From Leptospira kemamanensis (GTDB lineage Bacteria > Spirochaetota > Leptospiria > Leptospirales > Leptospiraceae), in the NCBI RefSeq assembly GCF_004769665.1, contig NZ_RQGG01000029.1, positions 1 through 64,000 of the forward strand: DNA of 64,000 nucleotides, read 5' to 3'. The notes below the pieces were generated by a model. The model saw nothing but the letters and a program-made list of their open reading frames with translations. It searched no databases and was not told the DNA's origin. The translations under genes were made by a program, and so were the position numbers. The first letter of the stretch is position 1; every line of letters starts with the position of its first letter. This document shows, in pieces, positions 1-7,822 of this stretch.

Positions 1-720
1 TACTTTTGTTAATAAATTCTGACCAATTGTATTTAAAGAATCTACTTTAACATGAACTGCATCTTTAGAGTCACGGATTTCTAAAAAAGTATGGAGTAGA
101 GGCAAACTTGCCATTTGATTCACTAATATAATCTTGGTTAAAGCTCTCTTTTCTAAATCTTCTAAAAGGAAAGTTTCAAATTTTGTTAATTTGATTTTTT
201 GTGTTACAAGATAATTTTGAATGAATAAAGATTCTACAGCATAAGCATCTGCTTCAAATAAGGCTTTTACAATTCGATTGTTCTTATAAAATATAAAATA
301 ACTTTGACTATTGAAAAAATCATACGCATGAGTGAATTCGTGAACAAGTGCAGAGTAAAAGATACTTGGGTTTTTTTCATATTGGTCTAAAAAATATGTA
401 CCCACAACGATTGCTGGTTTTCGTTTTTCATTATAAAAATCAACAAATCCCATAGCGGACAAATCTTGATTTGCTTCTACATCGATTAAAAAAGTGACTT
501 CTCCTTTAACGACTTGGTTCATCATGAAATTAACTTTTTGCTCTACTAAATCATGTTTTTTTGTGGAAGATTTGTATACGATTTCAAACTGTGTGATTGC
601 GTTTCGTAATATAGGTTCATAATCTTTGAGAGTTTTTGTTTCTGCAAAAATAGAATAAGGAAAGAAAAGAAATAAGAACGGTAGGATTGTTTTCTTTAAA
701 AGTTTTGTGGATGGATTCAC
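1..720 (-). CDS. Secreted HExxH-type zinc metallopeptidase (partial, runs off the left edge)
   Basis: I translated this frame by hand from a GTG at 720-718; it stays open to base 1, giving 240 residues without a stop. The N-terminus is a signal peptide with a hydrophobic run ending near FAET. At about residue 125 the motif HEFTHAYDFF fits the HExxH zinc-binding helix of gluzincin-type peptidases. A downstream EADAYAVESLF could supply the third ligand (glutamate), as in families where ExxA/ExDA follows HExxH. The GTG overlaps the TGA of the DUF2200 gene (GTGA), so the two are probably translated together. The substrate is unknown and the C-terminus is missing. The metallopeptidase call rests on the motif only. 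Confidence 0.7.
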   Translation of the reverse strand, partial: MNPSTKLLKKTILPFLFLFFPYSIFAETKTLKDYEPILRNAITQFEIVYKSSTKKHDLVEQKVNFMMNQVVKGEVTFLIDVEANQDLSAMGFVDFYNEKRKPAIVVGTYFLDQYEKNPSIFYSALVHEFTHAYDFFNSQSYFIFYKNNRIVKALFEADAYAVESLFIQNYLVTQKIKLTKFETFLLEDLEKRALTKIILVNQMASLPLLHTFLEIRDSKDAVHVKVDSLNTIGQNLLTKV

Positions 721-1112
721 TTGATTTGCTTCTGCTTTGTTTCTGGTTTTCTTAATATTTTTTCCATGGACTTACCTTTTGCAAGTTCATCCACAAGTTT
801 ATCTAAATAACGAACTTTTTTGGCGATTGGATTTTGAATTTCTTCCACTCGGTAGCCACAGATTAGTCCTTTGATGAGTTTTGCATTTTCATTTAGCTTT
901 GCTTTGGCGAAAAAAACTTCAAAGGATACATTCTCTTTGATTAATCTATCAATTGTTTGTTCATCGAAGGAAGTAAGCCAAGTGATCACTTGGTTCAATT
1001 CCGCCTTCGTTTTTCCTTTTTTTTCTACTTTGGACAAATACAAAGGATACACAGATCCGAATTTCATCGTAGCTAATTTTTGAATGTGTTCTTCCGTTGG
1101 TTGCATTGGCAT
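717..1112 (-). CDS. DUF2200 family protein
   Basis: This 131-residue soluble protein matches the DUF2200 family along its whole length. Characteristic blocks are SVYPLYLSKVEKKGKTKAE near the N-terminus, ITWLTSFD, the central LIKGLICGYRVEEI and the C-terminal VRYLDKLVDELAKGK. The family has no established function. The start ATG lies directly after the TAA of the reductase gene upstream on the same strand, with a GCAGG-type ribosome site inside that gene's end. Its TGA overlaps the GTG of the metallopeptidase, so the three form a tight operon. I see no membrane segment or signal peptide. Confidence 0.85.
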   Translation of the reverse strand: MPMQPTEEHIQKLATMKFGSVYPLYLSKVEKKGKTKAELNQVITWLTSFDEQTIDRLIKENVSFEVFFAKAKLNENAKLIKGLICGYRVEEIQNPIAKKVRYLDKLVDELAKGKSMEKILRKPETKQKQIK

Positions 1113-1670
1113 TTACCTGCGTGTTTGGTAATGAAGGGCTATTGTTCCCGAAGGGAAAGTTTTAGAATCGAGTAAATCCAAAAAAAGAGAATTCGTTAAC
1201 GAATGTTCACCAAATAGTCGTGGGCCACTTCCGACAAGGACTGGATGGATGACAAACCGATACTCATCGATGAGTCCAACCTGAGAAAGTTGGGCAGCAA
1301 TACTCAAACTACCGATACAAATATCTCTTCCTACTTGTTTTTTTAATTTAGAAACAGTTTCGACTAAGGGAAGATTGGCGACAGTTGTATTTGGGTCATC
1401 TACCTTGGTGATGGTGCGAGAAAATAATATTTTCTCCATACCAGTAAACACCTCCGCAAATTCATTGCTAACCTTTGACATGGATTTGTTTTTTGCCACT
1501 TCCGGCCAAAACGGAACCATCAATTCATATGTTGTTCTACCATAAAGAATTTGGTCTGCAGTTTTTAATAAATCAGTGAAATATTGATGTAACACATCGT
1601 CCACTACCATGCCTGTATGACCATAAAATCCATCGGCACTTGTATTGATCCCAAAGATAACTTTTCTCAT
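1113..1670 (-). CDS. Dihydrofolate reductase family protein (RibD C-terminal-like)
   Basis: This 185-residue cytoplasmic protein has the fold signature of the RibD C-terminal/DHFR-like reductases: MRKVIFGINTSADGFYG at the start, LYGRTTYELM at about residue 42, then a helix with GRDICIGSLSIAAQL and the closing HPVLVGSGPRLFG. In this family the Rossmann-like core binds NADPH, but the paralogues outside riboflavin or folate synthesis are mostly of unknown substrate. It heads the operon with the DUF2200 and metallopeptidase genes and is transcribed divergently from the lipoprotein gene at 1995. No adjacent riboflavin genes support a vitamin role, so I leave the reaction open. Confidence 0.85.
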   Translation of the reverse strand: MRKVIFGINTSADGFYGHTGMVVDDVLHQYFTDLLKTADQILYGRTTYELMVPFWPEVAKNKSMSKVSNEFAEVFTGMEKILFSRTITKVDDPNTTVANLPLVETVSKLKKQVGRDICIGSLSIAAQLSQVGLIDEYRFVIHPVLVGSGPRLFGEHSLTNSLFLDLLDSKTFPSGTIALHYQTRR

Positions 1671-1994
1671 TCGTCTTTTTTTAAAAAGTAAGTCAGATCT
1701 TGAAAGTACATTTTGGAGTAGGAGTAAGTCAATTTGCGAAATTCGGACAGTTTGATCGCCAATACGATATTAGGTGATTTAGGGAATAGGATCATTTTTG
1801 AACGATTGTTCTGCAGTTCAGTTGCATTAACGGACTAAAGTTGGGAAATGGATATGGTTCTACTTTTGTAAATTTATTGTTAGTTGAAAAAAAAGTTGAC
1901 TAAGCAATTCGCATTTCTGACATTTGGCGACACTATCATACGCTAAAGTCATCTTTATGTATGATTATTGATTTGAAAACTAAAGGTAAAAAAT
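1671..1994. other. Divergent intergenic region
   Basis: This 324-bp AT-rich stretch separates the leftward reductase operon from the rightward lipoprotein gene at 1995. It should hold both promoters. I see no ORF of note and no strong palindrome. The only clear signal is an AAAGG ribosome site just before the ATG at 1995. Confidence 0.5.
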
Positions 1995-3476
1995 ATGCGC
2001 AAAGTAATGTTTGTTATCTTTGCTTTTTCGTTTTGTAACATATCCATGTGCAAAAGTGAAAGTGGGGTAACTAATTTAGATAAGATGTTTGTGTTTGGTT
2101 CATTTTTTGCTTCCAACTCAGTTTCAGTAAAACCTGAAACAGGAACAGTGATCCAAGCACCAACTATGAGTTTGACGATACCACTAGGTGCGTTAGACGA
2201 AGAAACGGTCATAACGTATTCTGAAACTTCCTTGCCTCCCGCAAACGATTCAGTTGTTCCAATCCAGGTGGCTTATCAGTTTGGTCCAGAACATTTGCAA
2301 TTTAACAAACCAGTTCAAATGAAAATTTGTTATGATGCAAGACCTGAATTTTTGCAAGGCAAACGTGAGGATTCTTTACAGATCCAACACTATGATCCCA
2401 ATACAAAAAAATATATCAGTTATGGTGGTGATGTTGATTTAGTAAACCATTGTGTAACTACATCAATCTATCATTTCTCCAATTATATTTTGACAGCTCA
2501 AAATTTAGTTTTGGGAAATAACCCTCCCACAATTGGTGGTGCAACGTTTTTTCCTGGTAGGTTAATTGAAGGTCTTCCCGCAGTTGTAAGAACGACGATT
2601 ACGGATTGGGATGCGTCGGCGATTGTAACAGCTAGGTTTTATTATCGAACACAAGGTAGTGGTTCGATTTTCAAAAGCATTAACATGTTACCAGATGAAA
2701 ACGATGGAACCAATCAATTTTACCAAGCGAAAATTCCAGCAACCGATATCGTAGCAGCAGGATTGGAATACTACATCGAAGTTTATGATTCGTTAAATGC
2801 TCGAGTGACAAGGCCGGCAACTGCTCCAACGGCATTCGATACAATCAATGGCGATATAAGAGATGCTGCATCACCAATTCGGTTTCAAACAACGATCACA
2901 CGTATGACTGCTGGTTTTTCACGAGACCTAACTGTACAGGTAAAAGGAAATTCGTCTGCAACCTATTATCCAGTGCCAGCGGAAACTATGACGTTTGCAG
3001 GTGGAAAAGGTATTACCTCGAGACCAACTTGGCTTAGTGCACGTTATACGGCTCAAATCATTGGTGGTTCTTACATTCAGGCAAGTTATGGAAATTTGAA
3101 TCTATCCATGCCGATCAATGTATATCCAGGAGTGATGGTTCGAATGTTGATTTTATACAATTCAGCAGAATTACCAAATCCTTTTGAGGTCACAGCTGGA
3201 TCTACCACTGCACTTGATGCTGTCGGATATGATTCATTTAACAACTTCATATTTGTTCATCCAACATTTGCCTCGGATGGAGTGATCGGTTCTTTCGCGG
3301 ATCCATTTTCGGATTTTGGAAAATTTACTGCCTTGTATTATCCAACCGATCGAACGGGAACAATCTCAGTGAGTTTAGGTGGATTCACTTCCACATACAA
3401 CATTTTGGTGAAGGGATTTGGTGTGCTATGTCAATATGATGTAGGAACATTTGATTCTACATGCATATTCAATTGA
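1995..3476 (+). CDS. Putative surface lipoprotein with ZU5-like N-terminal domain
   Basis: This 493-residue exported protein starts with a hydrophobic signal (KVMFVIFAFSFCNISMC) and a cysteine at about residue 19, compatible with the loose spirochaetal lipobox. Residues about 50-165 look like a ZU5-type autoproteolytic/adhesin fold: a GALDEETVITYSET segment, then PVQMKICYD, and a closing HFSNYILTA. The rest (about 170-490) is beta-rich and could hold Ig-like domains (PPTIGGATFFPGRL, LTVQVKGNSSATYYPVPAE). This architecture is common in Leptospira surface proteins, but I know of no tested function. The ribosome site is AAAGG, 8 bases before the ATG. The collar-domain gene follows within 35 bp and is probably co-transcribed. 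Confidence 0.6.
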   Translation: MRKVMFVIFAFSFCNISMCKSESGVTNLDKMFVFGSFFASNSVSVKPETGTVIQAPTMSLTIPLGALDEETVITYSETSLPPANDSVVPIQVAYQFGPEHLQFNKPVQMKICYDARPEFLQGKREDSLQIQHYDPNTKKYISYGGDVDLVNHCVTTSIYHFSNYILTAQNLVLGNNPPTIGGATFFPGRLIEGLPAVVRTTITDWDASAIVTARFYYRTQGSGSIFKSINMLPDENDGTNQFYQAKIPATDIVAAGLEYYIEVYDSLNARVTRPATAPTAFDTINGDIRDAASPIRFQTTITRMTAGFSRDLTVQVKGNSSATYYPVPAETMTFAGGKGITSRPTWLSARYTAQIIGGSYIQASYGNLNLSMPINVYPGVMVRMLILYNSAELPNPFEVTAGSTTALDAVGYDSFNNFIFVHPTFASDGVIGSFADPFSDFGKFTALYYPTDRTGTISVSLGGFTSTYNILVKGFGVLCQYDVGTFDSTCIFN

Positions 3477-3510
3477 AAAAATTTTGAGAAAACATAAGAG
3501 GAAAAATGAT

Positions 3511-4083
3511 ATGAAAGGTAATATTAAAGAATATTTAAAAAGTGGATTTTATAAAGGTGTAGGAATCACTTTAGGTTTTTTTACAACCAGTTTGGTTGCG
3601 GCAGCAGCAGCGATGAATCTATTTGCTCCAGGAGAAGTGATCAGTTCTGCAAGACTCAATCAAAACTTTATGATCGCAGCTCCCGAAGGAGCAGTCGTTG
3701 CATTTTATTTGAACAATTGTCCAGAAGGTTGGGCTCCAGCTGATGGAACGAATGGAACACCAAATTTACGCGGTGCTTTTGTGAGAGGGATTGACAATAG
3801 CGGTAGCACTTTGCGTGATCCTGATGGAATTCGTGCCATCGGTGATGATCAAGACGATGCATTTCAAGGTCACTTTCATGATCTTCATTCTAACTATGCT
3901 TCATATTCTGGGGTTATGGGTGGAATCATTGTTACACGTGATTCTCCTGCGATTGGATACACAGCAATTCAAGCTGGATCTGCAAGTACAATCAAAACCG
4001 ACGGAATTAATGGAACCCCAAGAATCGCCAATGAAACTCGTCCGAAAAACGTTGCATTGACGTATTGTATGAGAAAGAACTAA
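3511..4083 (+). CDS. Exported phage tail-collar-like domain protein
   Basis: I chose the ATG at 3511 (190 residues) because AGAGGAAAAATGAT sits just before it; an upstream in-frame start at 3451 would overlap the lipoprotein gene. An N-terminal membrane anchor or signal (GVGITLGFFTTSLVAAAAAM) is followed by a domain with PEGAVVAFYLNNCPEGWAP, NGTPNLRGAFVRGID and HFHDLHSN. These are the hallmarks of the phage tail-fibre collar domain, with its metal-binding HxH loop. No other phage gene lies near, so this looks like a domesticated collar domain used on the cell surface. Its partner is probably the lipoprotein just upstream. Confidence 0.7.
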   Translation: MKGNIKEYLKSGFYKGVGITLGFFTTSLVAAAAAMNLFAPGEVISSARLNQNFMIAAPEGAVVAFYLNNCPEGWAPADGTNGTPNLRGAFVRGIDNSGSTLRDPDGIRAIGDDQDDAFQGHFHDLHSNYASYSGVMGGIIVTRDSPAIGYTAIQAGSASTIKTDGINGTPRIANETRPKNVALTYCMRKN

Positions 4084-4109
4084 GTCTCTTACAACATTTC
4101 TTAGTAGAA

Positions 4110-4145
4110 GAGAAGTGTTCGATTTGTAAAGATCGATCACTTCTC
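4110..4145. terminator. Hairpin between convergent genes
   Basis: GAGAAGTG at 4110-4117 pairs with CACTTCTC at 4138-4145, and CGAT/ATCG extends the stem inside. It lies between the collar-domain gene and the convergent DUF3995 gene and could end both transcripts. No strong T-run follows on the plus strand. Confidence 0.5.
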
Positions 4146-4195
4146 ATTGATTCCATCTTCTCTCTTTGTATTGAATTTCACCTAACACCAATCCC

Positions 4196-4654
4196 TTACC
4201 ATCCAATCATCATCACCAAAAACGTGATTCCGAGAAAGATACAAAGTGGGTTGTAAATACGTTTGGTATTCTTAACAAAAATTGGTTTCCAATGTTTGGT
4301 GATGAAGGGTAAATATCCCAAGACCCCTCGGAGGAAAAAGATCCCTGAAACAAAATACAATAGATAGGGCAGCAAAATCAATGTTTGGTGGTCGAGTTCT
4401 AAACTAAACCGTAACATCCAAATCCAAGGCAATGCTGAAAATAAAAATAATCCTGTTGCGACAAAAAAACAACTAAAGGTCGATGGAAACTGGGTTCCTT
4501 TCCCAAATACTCTATCGATTAAGTCTTGTTTGGTTTTGCCTGGCCACAAACCTCCCAGTCCCCAATAGATATGCAACATCGAAACTGCCACGAGGAGAAT
4601 CGAGGTGACAATCGCAAGAGTATACAAAAAATACATGGAGACAATTGGGTTCAT
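4196..4654 (-). CDS. DUF3995 integral membrane protein
   Basis: This 152-residue protein has four predicted transmembrane segments: TLAIVTSILLVAVSMLHIYW, FFVATGLFLFSALPWIW, LLPYLLYFVSGIFFLRGVLG and LCIFLGITFLVMMIGW. The pattern of an HIYWGLGG(L)WPG motif after the first helix is typical of the DUF3995 family, which has no known activity. It lies 20 bp downstream of the small exported protein at 4675-5280, on the same strand, so the leftward genes from 6401 down to 4196 are probably one operon. Family assignment is firm; role is not. Confidence 0.8.
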   Translation of the reverse strand: MNPIVSMYFLYTLAIVTSILLVAVSMLHIYWGLGGLWPGKTKQDLIDRVFGKGTQFPSTFSCFFVATGLFLFSALPWIWMLRFSLELDHQTLILLPYLLYFVSGIFFLRGVLGYLPFITKHWKPIFVKNTKRIYNPLCIFLGITFLVMMIGW

Positions 4655-4674
4655 AAATCTAGTTCCTATGTTTC

Positions 4675-5280
4675 CTATTTTGTAATTTTTAATGTCGAAA
4701 CAATTTGTTTGATTTCGTTTAAGGTTGGTTCAAAATCTTCTGAAACAAAACTGGAACCAACTAAGTAAAAGAAATCCTTACGTGGGAAAATCCAAATCGC
4801 TGAAACTACTTGGAATTCCTGATTGTCTTCGTCTAATAGTTTATAGGTGAAAACTGCATATCCAGCCAAATTTCCGTTGATTCTTACTACTTTTGGTTCC
4901 AATATATATTCGAATTTTTTTAAGACATAGGACATTCGAGAGAGGAGGATACGAAGATCATAAGGTATATTGTTAAATTCTAAATCGGATGATTGCGCTT
5001 TGATATTGATCATCGTCAAATATTCGTCAGTTTCGGGGTTTCCTTTGCGCATCGAATACAACGGTAGTTCTTTGTTTTCGTGTAATATCTTCGTAAAAGT
5101 TTTTGTTTTGAGTTGGAGTCGATTTTTATTATCACTAAACTCATCGTTTGTCACTTCTTCCCAAGAATCAGGTTTTTCAATCGATAACCCAAGGGATTTA
5201 AACTCTACTGTTTTTGTAGGACTGGCATAAAGTACAGTGGCAATAACACTCATAGTGATCATCAAATAGATCGTTTTCAT
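4675..5280 (-). CDS. Exported protein of unknown function
   Basis: This protein has 201 residues from the ATG at 5280, which overlaps the TGA of the upstream WG-repeat gene (ATGA). An ORF open to 5391 exists, but the overlap makes the later start preferable. A signal peptide (KTIYLMITMSVIATVLYASP) is followed by a mixed alpha/beta domain with FKSLGLSIEKPDSWEEV near its start, a pattern seen in PsbP/DUF1795-like small exported proteins that begin with a GxSI..P..W motif. Later segments PKVVRINGNLAGYAVFTYKLLDE and the C-terminal FYLVGSSF fit that fold. Function is unknown. Coupling to the WG-repeat lipoprotein suggests a shared periplasmic role. Confidence 0.6.
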   Translation of the reverse strand: MKTIYLMITMSVIATVLYASPTKTVEFKSLGLSIEKPDSWEEVTNDEFSDNKNRLQLKTKTFTKILHENKELPLYSMRKGNPETDEYLTMINIKAQSSDLEFNNIPYDLRILLSRMSYVLKKFEYILEPKVVRINGNLAGYAVFTYKLLDEDNQEFQVVSAIWIFPRKDFFYLVGSSFVSEDFEPTLNEIKQIVSTLKITK

Positions 5281-6401
5281 TTGTTTTGGCATCCTCGTAA
5301 ATTGACAAATCCCCATTTTCCATCTAAAGCAAAAGTGAAAACACCTTCCCTGAAACGAGTTAAAGATTGAAAAACAGGTGGCACAACCCATTCCCCGTTT
5401 CGATTGATAAATCCTTTTTTGCCATCTTCTTGTACAACGGCAAGGCCGTTCTCAAAGTTGGAAATGGATTCATATTTTGGTTCGATTAAATATTCTCCCT
5501 TTTGATTGATGATTCCAGATTTTTTTTCAATTTCAACAGTTGCATATCCTTCCTCAAAGTCGTATTCGGAATCAAATTTGGCTTCAATGACAACTTTTCC
5601 TTTTTGGTCTAAAAATCCCCATTTGTCTCCAAGTTCAAAACGAACCAGGCCTTCTTGAAAATTTCCCAGATAATCGTAGATAGGTGGTATGATGACATTG
5701 AAATTAGAATCCATAATTCCAGATTTTTGATAATGTTTAAACACAATTGTTCCTGCGTAAAAATAACCGCGTAAATCGTATTTGTCATGAACAAACTTTT
5801 TTTCGATTCCTTGCGCATTCACAAGGCCTTGGTGTTCTTCTCGTTTGAAAACTGCCCATCCATTATGGATTCCTGTGATTAAATCATATTGGATTGGGAC
5901 TACAATTTTGCCAGTTCGATCGATGAGACCATACTTTCGATTGAGTTCCACGGCACCATATCCATTTTGAAAGTTATAGGTCATATCATAATACTTTCCA
6001 CCTAACAAATCACCTTTTTTGTTGAGAAACCCCCTGGGACCTTTTCGATCCTCACCTTCCCGAAACACTGCATAACCATCATGGAAATCACCAATAAAAG
6101 AAAACTCGAAGTCCATCACTACGTTTTCTTTGAGATCAATGAATCCGAATTTTCCATTTTTTTTGGCTTGGATCCAGTCTTCCGATACAGAAGATAAATC
6201 ATCGTAAATGATTTGGCTCACTTGGATGCGAGGATCACGGAAGATCAGTTTGGTGGGGGCATTTGAGTTGGGTCCAGGTTTTTGGATCGTAAAACGTAAA
6301 TCGCAGGCGTTGATGACTGGATTTTCTTTTTTTGGCAAACTCAAGCAGGAAAAAAAACAGAGTAGTAGGAGGCAAAATGGAACCAAAAACGGTGAATTCA
6401 T
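5277..6401 (-). CDS. WG-repeat lipoprotein
   Basis: This 374-residue lipoprotein has a short signal (VPFCLLLLCFFSC) with a lipidated cysteine near residue 19. The body consists of about nine WG/KWG repeats of roughly 30 residues. Typical units are NGKFGFIDLKENVV, RKYGLIDRTGKIVVPIQYD, DKWGFLDQKGKVVIEAKFD and GKWGFVNLRG at the end. WG repeats form beta-hairpin solenoids thought to bind proteins or ligands; no enzymatic activity is implied. It is the first gene of the leftward group 6401-4196, and its stop codon overlaps the next start by 4 bp. Confidence 0.88.
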   Translation of the reverse strand: MNSPFLVPFCLLLLCFFSCLSLPKKENPVINACDLRFTIQKPGPNSNAPTKLIFRDPRIQVSQIIYDDLSSVSEDWIQAKKNGKFGFIDLKENVVMDFEFSFIGDFHDGYAVFREGEDRKGPRGFLNKKGDLLGGKYYDMTYNFQNGYGAVELNRKYGLIDRTGKIVVPIQYDLITGIHNGWAVFKREEHQGLVNAQGIEKKFVHDKYDLRGYFYAGTIVFKHYQKSGIMDSNFNVIIPPIYDYLGNFQEGLVRFELGDKWGFLDQKGKVVIEAKFDSEYDFEEGYATVEIEKKSGIINQKGEYLIEPKYESISNFENGLAVVQEDGKKGFINRNGEWVVPPVFQSLTRFREGVFTFALDGKWGFVNLRGCQNK

Positions 6402-6450
6402 AGAACTCTAGCTTGTGAAATGAACTCACGAATGAAAATCAATTTTCACT

Positions 6451-6520
6451 GCACCCCGGATAGAAGCGGAAATCCTTTGCGATGCAAAGATTGGAGCGGA
6501 TAGCCGGAAATGTGCGCCCC
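6451..6520 (-). repeat. Structured intergenic repeat, short form (copy 1)
   Basis: Read on the minus strand, the element begins GGGGCGCACATTTCCGGC, continues with the family core CGCTCCAATCTTT, a small hairpin (TTTGC/GCAAA) and AAAGGATTTCCGC, and ends CCGGGGTGC. The ends can pair (GCAC/GTGC). The same core recurs at 14969, 16110, 22910, 24604 and 57449. The element lies in a 357-bp gap between the divergent genes at 6401 and 6759. Apart from this repeat and the promoter at 6705, I see nothing there. Confidence 0.8.
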
Positions 6521-6704
6521 GAAACTTGGAAAAAAATATAATTTTTTCCAAAAAAAACGACTTTCATGCAATAAAATAAAGAGGACGAGACATTTGTTAG
6601 GTTCCCACAAACAGCGATCTGTTGCTAGGAAAGCCACTTAACAGCCTTTCCACTACAAAATCACCATTCCATTGTATGATTTTATTCTGATGGAACCAAC
6701 TTTA

Positions 6705-6733
6705 TTGACAATGATCATGAGAAAAATTAAAAC
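6705..6733 (+). promoter_or_regulatory. Sigma-70-type promoter for the TRL operon
   Basis: TTGACA at 6705-6710 is a perfect -35 box. Seventeen bases separate it from TAAAAC at 6728-6733, which matches four of six -10 positions. Transcription would start near 6740, and an AGGAG ribosome site at about 6749 precedes the GTG at 6759. Confidence 0.55.
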
Positions 6734-6758
6734 AGTCAAAAATCACTAGGAGAACCAT

Positions 6759-7151
6759 GTGAAAAAGAGCATTTTTTTTGCGATCTCACTCACACTACTA
6801 TTATTAACCCAAAATTGTTCAGGTAACAATATGTATGTCTATCTGTACTCGCCAGGAGCGAATACAAACCCTACCAGGGAGTATGCATCCCCTTATGTAG
6901 CTGCAAAAGGTGGATTTTTCTTCCACAAAACGGCTGTTCCAGGTCCTCTTGGACTCAATGCGGAAGGAACTTCTGAAGGAAAAGGTTGTAGCCATTCAAT
7001 CCTTTATCTTTTTGCGTTTGGTGATTCATCCATCGAATCTGCTAAAAAAGCTGGAAACATTACAAAAGTTGCCTACGTAGATTATGAGCAACTTGGAATC
7101 CTTGCGGGTCATGTTTACCACCGAGTTTGTACAGTTGTAAAAGGATCGTAA
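6759..7151 (+). CDS. TRL-like family lipoprotein 1
   Basis: This 130-residue lipoprotein has a GTG start with AGGAG five bases upstream, a signal (FAISLTLLLLTQNCSG) and cysteine at about residue 20. The mature part matches the TRL-like (tRNA-associated locus) family. It shows GPLG near residue 68, EGKGCSHSILYLFAFGDSSIESAKKAG, ITKVAYVDYEQLGILAG and a final cysteine segment RVCTVV. The conserved pair of cysteines (KGC and VCTV) suggests a disulfide. It is the first of three tandem paralogues followed by a barrel protein. The family is membrane-associated and has no established function. Confidence 0.82.
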   Translation: MKKSIFFAISLTLLLLTQNCSGNNMYVYLYSPGANTNPTREYASPYVAAKGGFFFHKTAVPGPLGLNAEGTSEGKGCSHSILYLFAFGDSSIESAKKAGNITKVAYVDYEQLGILAGHVYHRVCTVVKGS

Positions 7152-7163
7152 TCGGAGTACCTT

Positions 7164-7481
7164 ATGAAAATGAAATTAGTTTTTATCTCTCTTTTATCAG
7201 TATTTTTATTCGCAAATTGTGCAATTGGACCAACACATGGTGGTCTATATACTTCTACAAAATTTGCAGGAACTTTCAACGCTGAAAACAATGTGAAGGT
7301 TTCAAAAGAAGGAAAAGGATGTATGTGGACAGTTCTTTATCTCTTTAGCGTTGGTGATGCAGGAGCAGGTTCTGTTGCCAACAAAAACGGGATCAGCAAA
7401 ATTGCAACAATCGACCACTCTACTCTTTCTATTCTTACGGGTTTATTCCGTAACTATTGTACCATCGTATCTGGAGAATAA
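7164..7481 (+). CDS. TRL-like family lipoprotein 2
   Basis: This 105-residue paralogue of its neighbours begins 12 bp after the first TRL gene, with a GGAG ribosome site. A lipoprotein signal (LVFISLLSVFLFANCAIG) carries its cysteine at about residue 19. The core repeats the family pattern: EGKGCMWTVLYLFSVGDAGAGSV, ISKIATIDHSTLSILTG and a terminal YCTIVSGE. It is the shortest of the three and lacks the insert before the KGC motif. Tandem spacing says it arose by local gene duplication and is expressed with the other two. Confidence 0.82.
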   Translation: MKMKLVFISLLSVFLFANCAIGPTHGGLYTSTKFAGTFNAENNVKVSKEGKGCMWTVLYLFSVGDAGAGSVANKNGISKIATIDHSTLSILTGLFRNYCTIVSGE

Positions 7482-7483
7482 TC

Positions 7484-7819
7484 ATGAAATACCTTTTACT
7501 TTCAATTTTTAGTTTAACGCTATTCACAAATTGTGTAACCACTCCAATCCCTGGTTACTTTTTTACCAAAACAACCCAACATCTCAATGGGGATGCAACT
7601 GGAAATATGGTAACTTCTGCAAAGGTGGAAAAGTCTGGTAAGTCTTGCAGTTTTTCAGGTTTGGTAATCAACTTTTTCTTTTATGGAGCAGGAAACTCAA
7701 TTGAAGAAGGTGCACAACACGCAGGCATCAAAAAAATTGCCGTTGTGGATAGAGAGTCTTTAACGATTTTACCATTCGGACTTTTTTATCGCGAATGTGT
7801 GATTGTTTGGGGGGAATAG
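7484..7819 (+). CDS. TRL-like family lipoprotein 3
   Basis: I place the start at the ATG at 7484 (111 residues), where a GGAG ribosome site is provided by the end of the previous gene; the longer ORF from 7457 would overlap it. The signal is LLLSIFSLTLFTNCVTT with cysteine at about residue 17. The TRL pattern is preserved: KSGKSCSFSGLVINFFFYGAG, IKKIAVVDRESLTILPFG and RECVIVWGE. It differs most from its paralogues around the first cysteine. The barrel gene starts 4 bp beyond the stop, which ties the lipoproteins to an outer-membrane partner. Confidence 0.82.
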   Translation: MKYLLLSIFSLTLFTNCVTTPIPGYFFTKTTQHLNGDATGNMVTSAKVEKSGKSCSFSGLVINFFFYGAGNSIEEGAQHAGIKKIAVVDRESLTILPFGLFYRECVIVWGE

Positions 7820-7822
7820 TCC

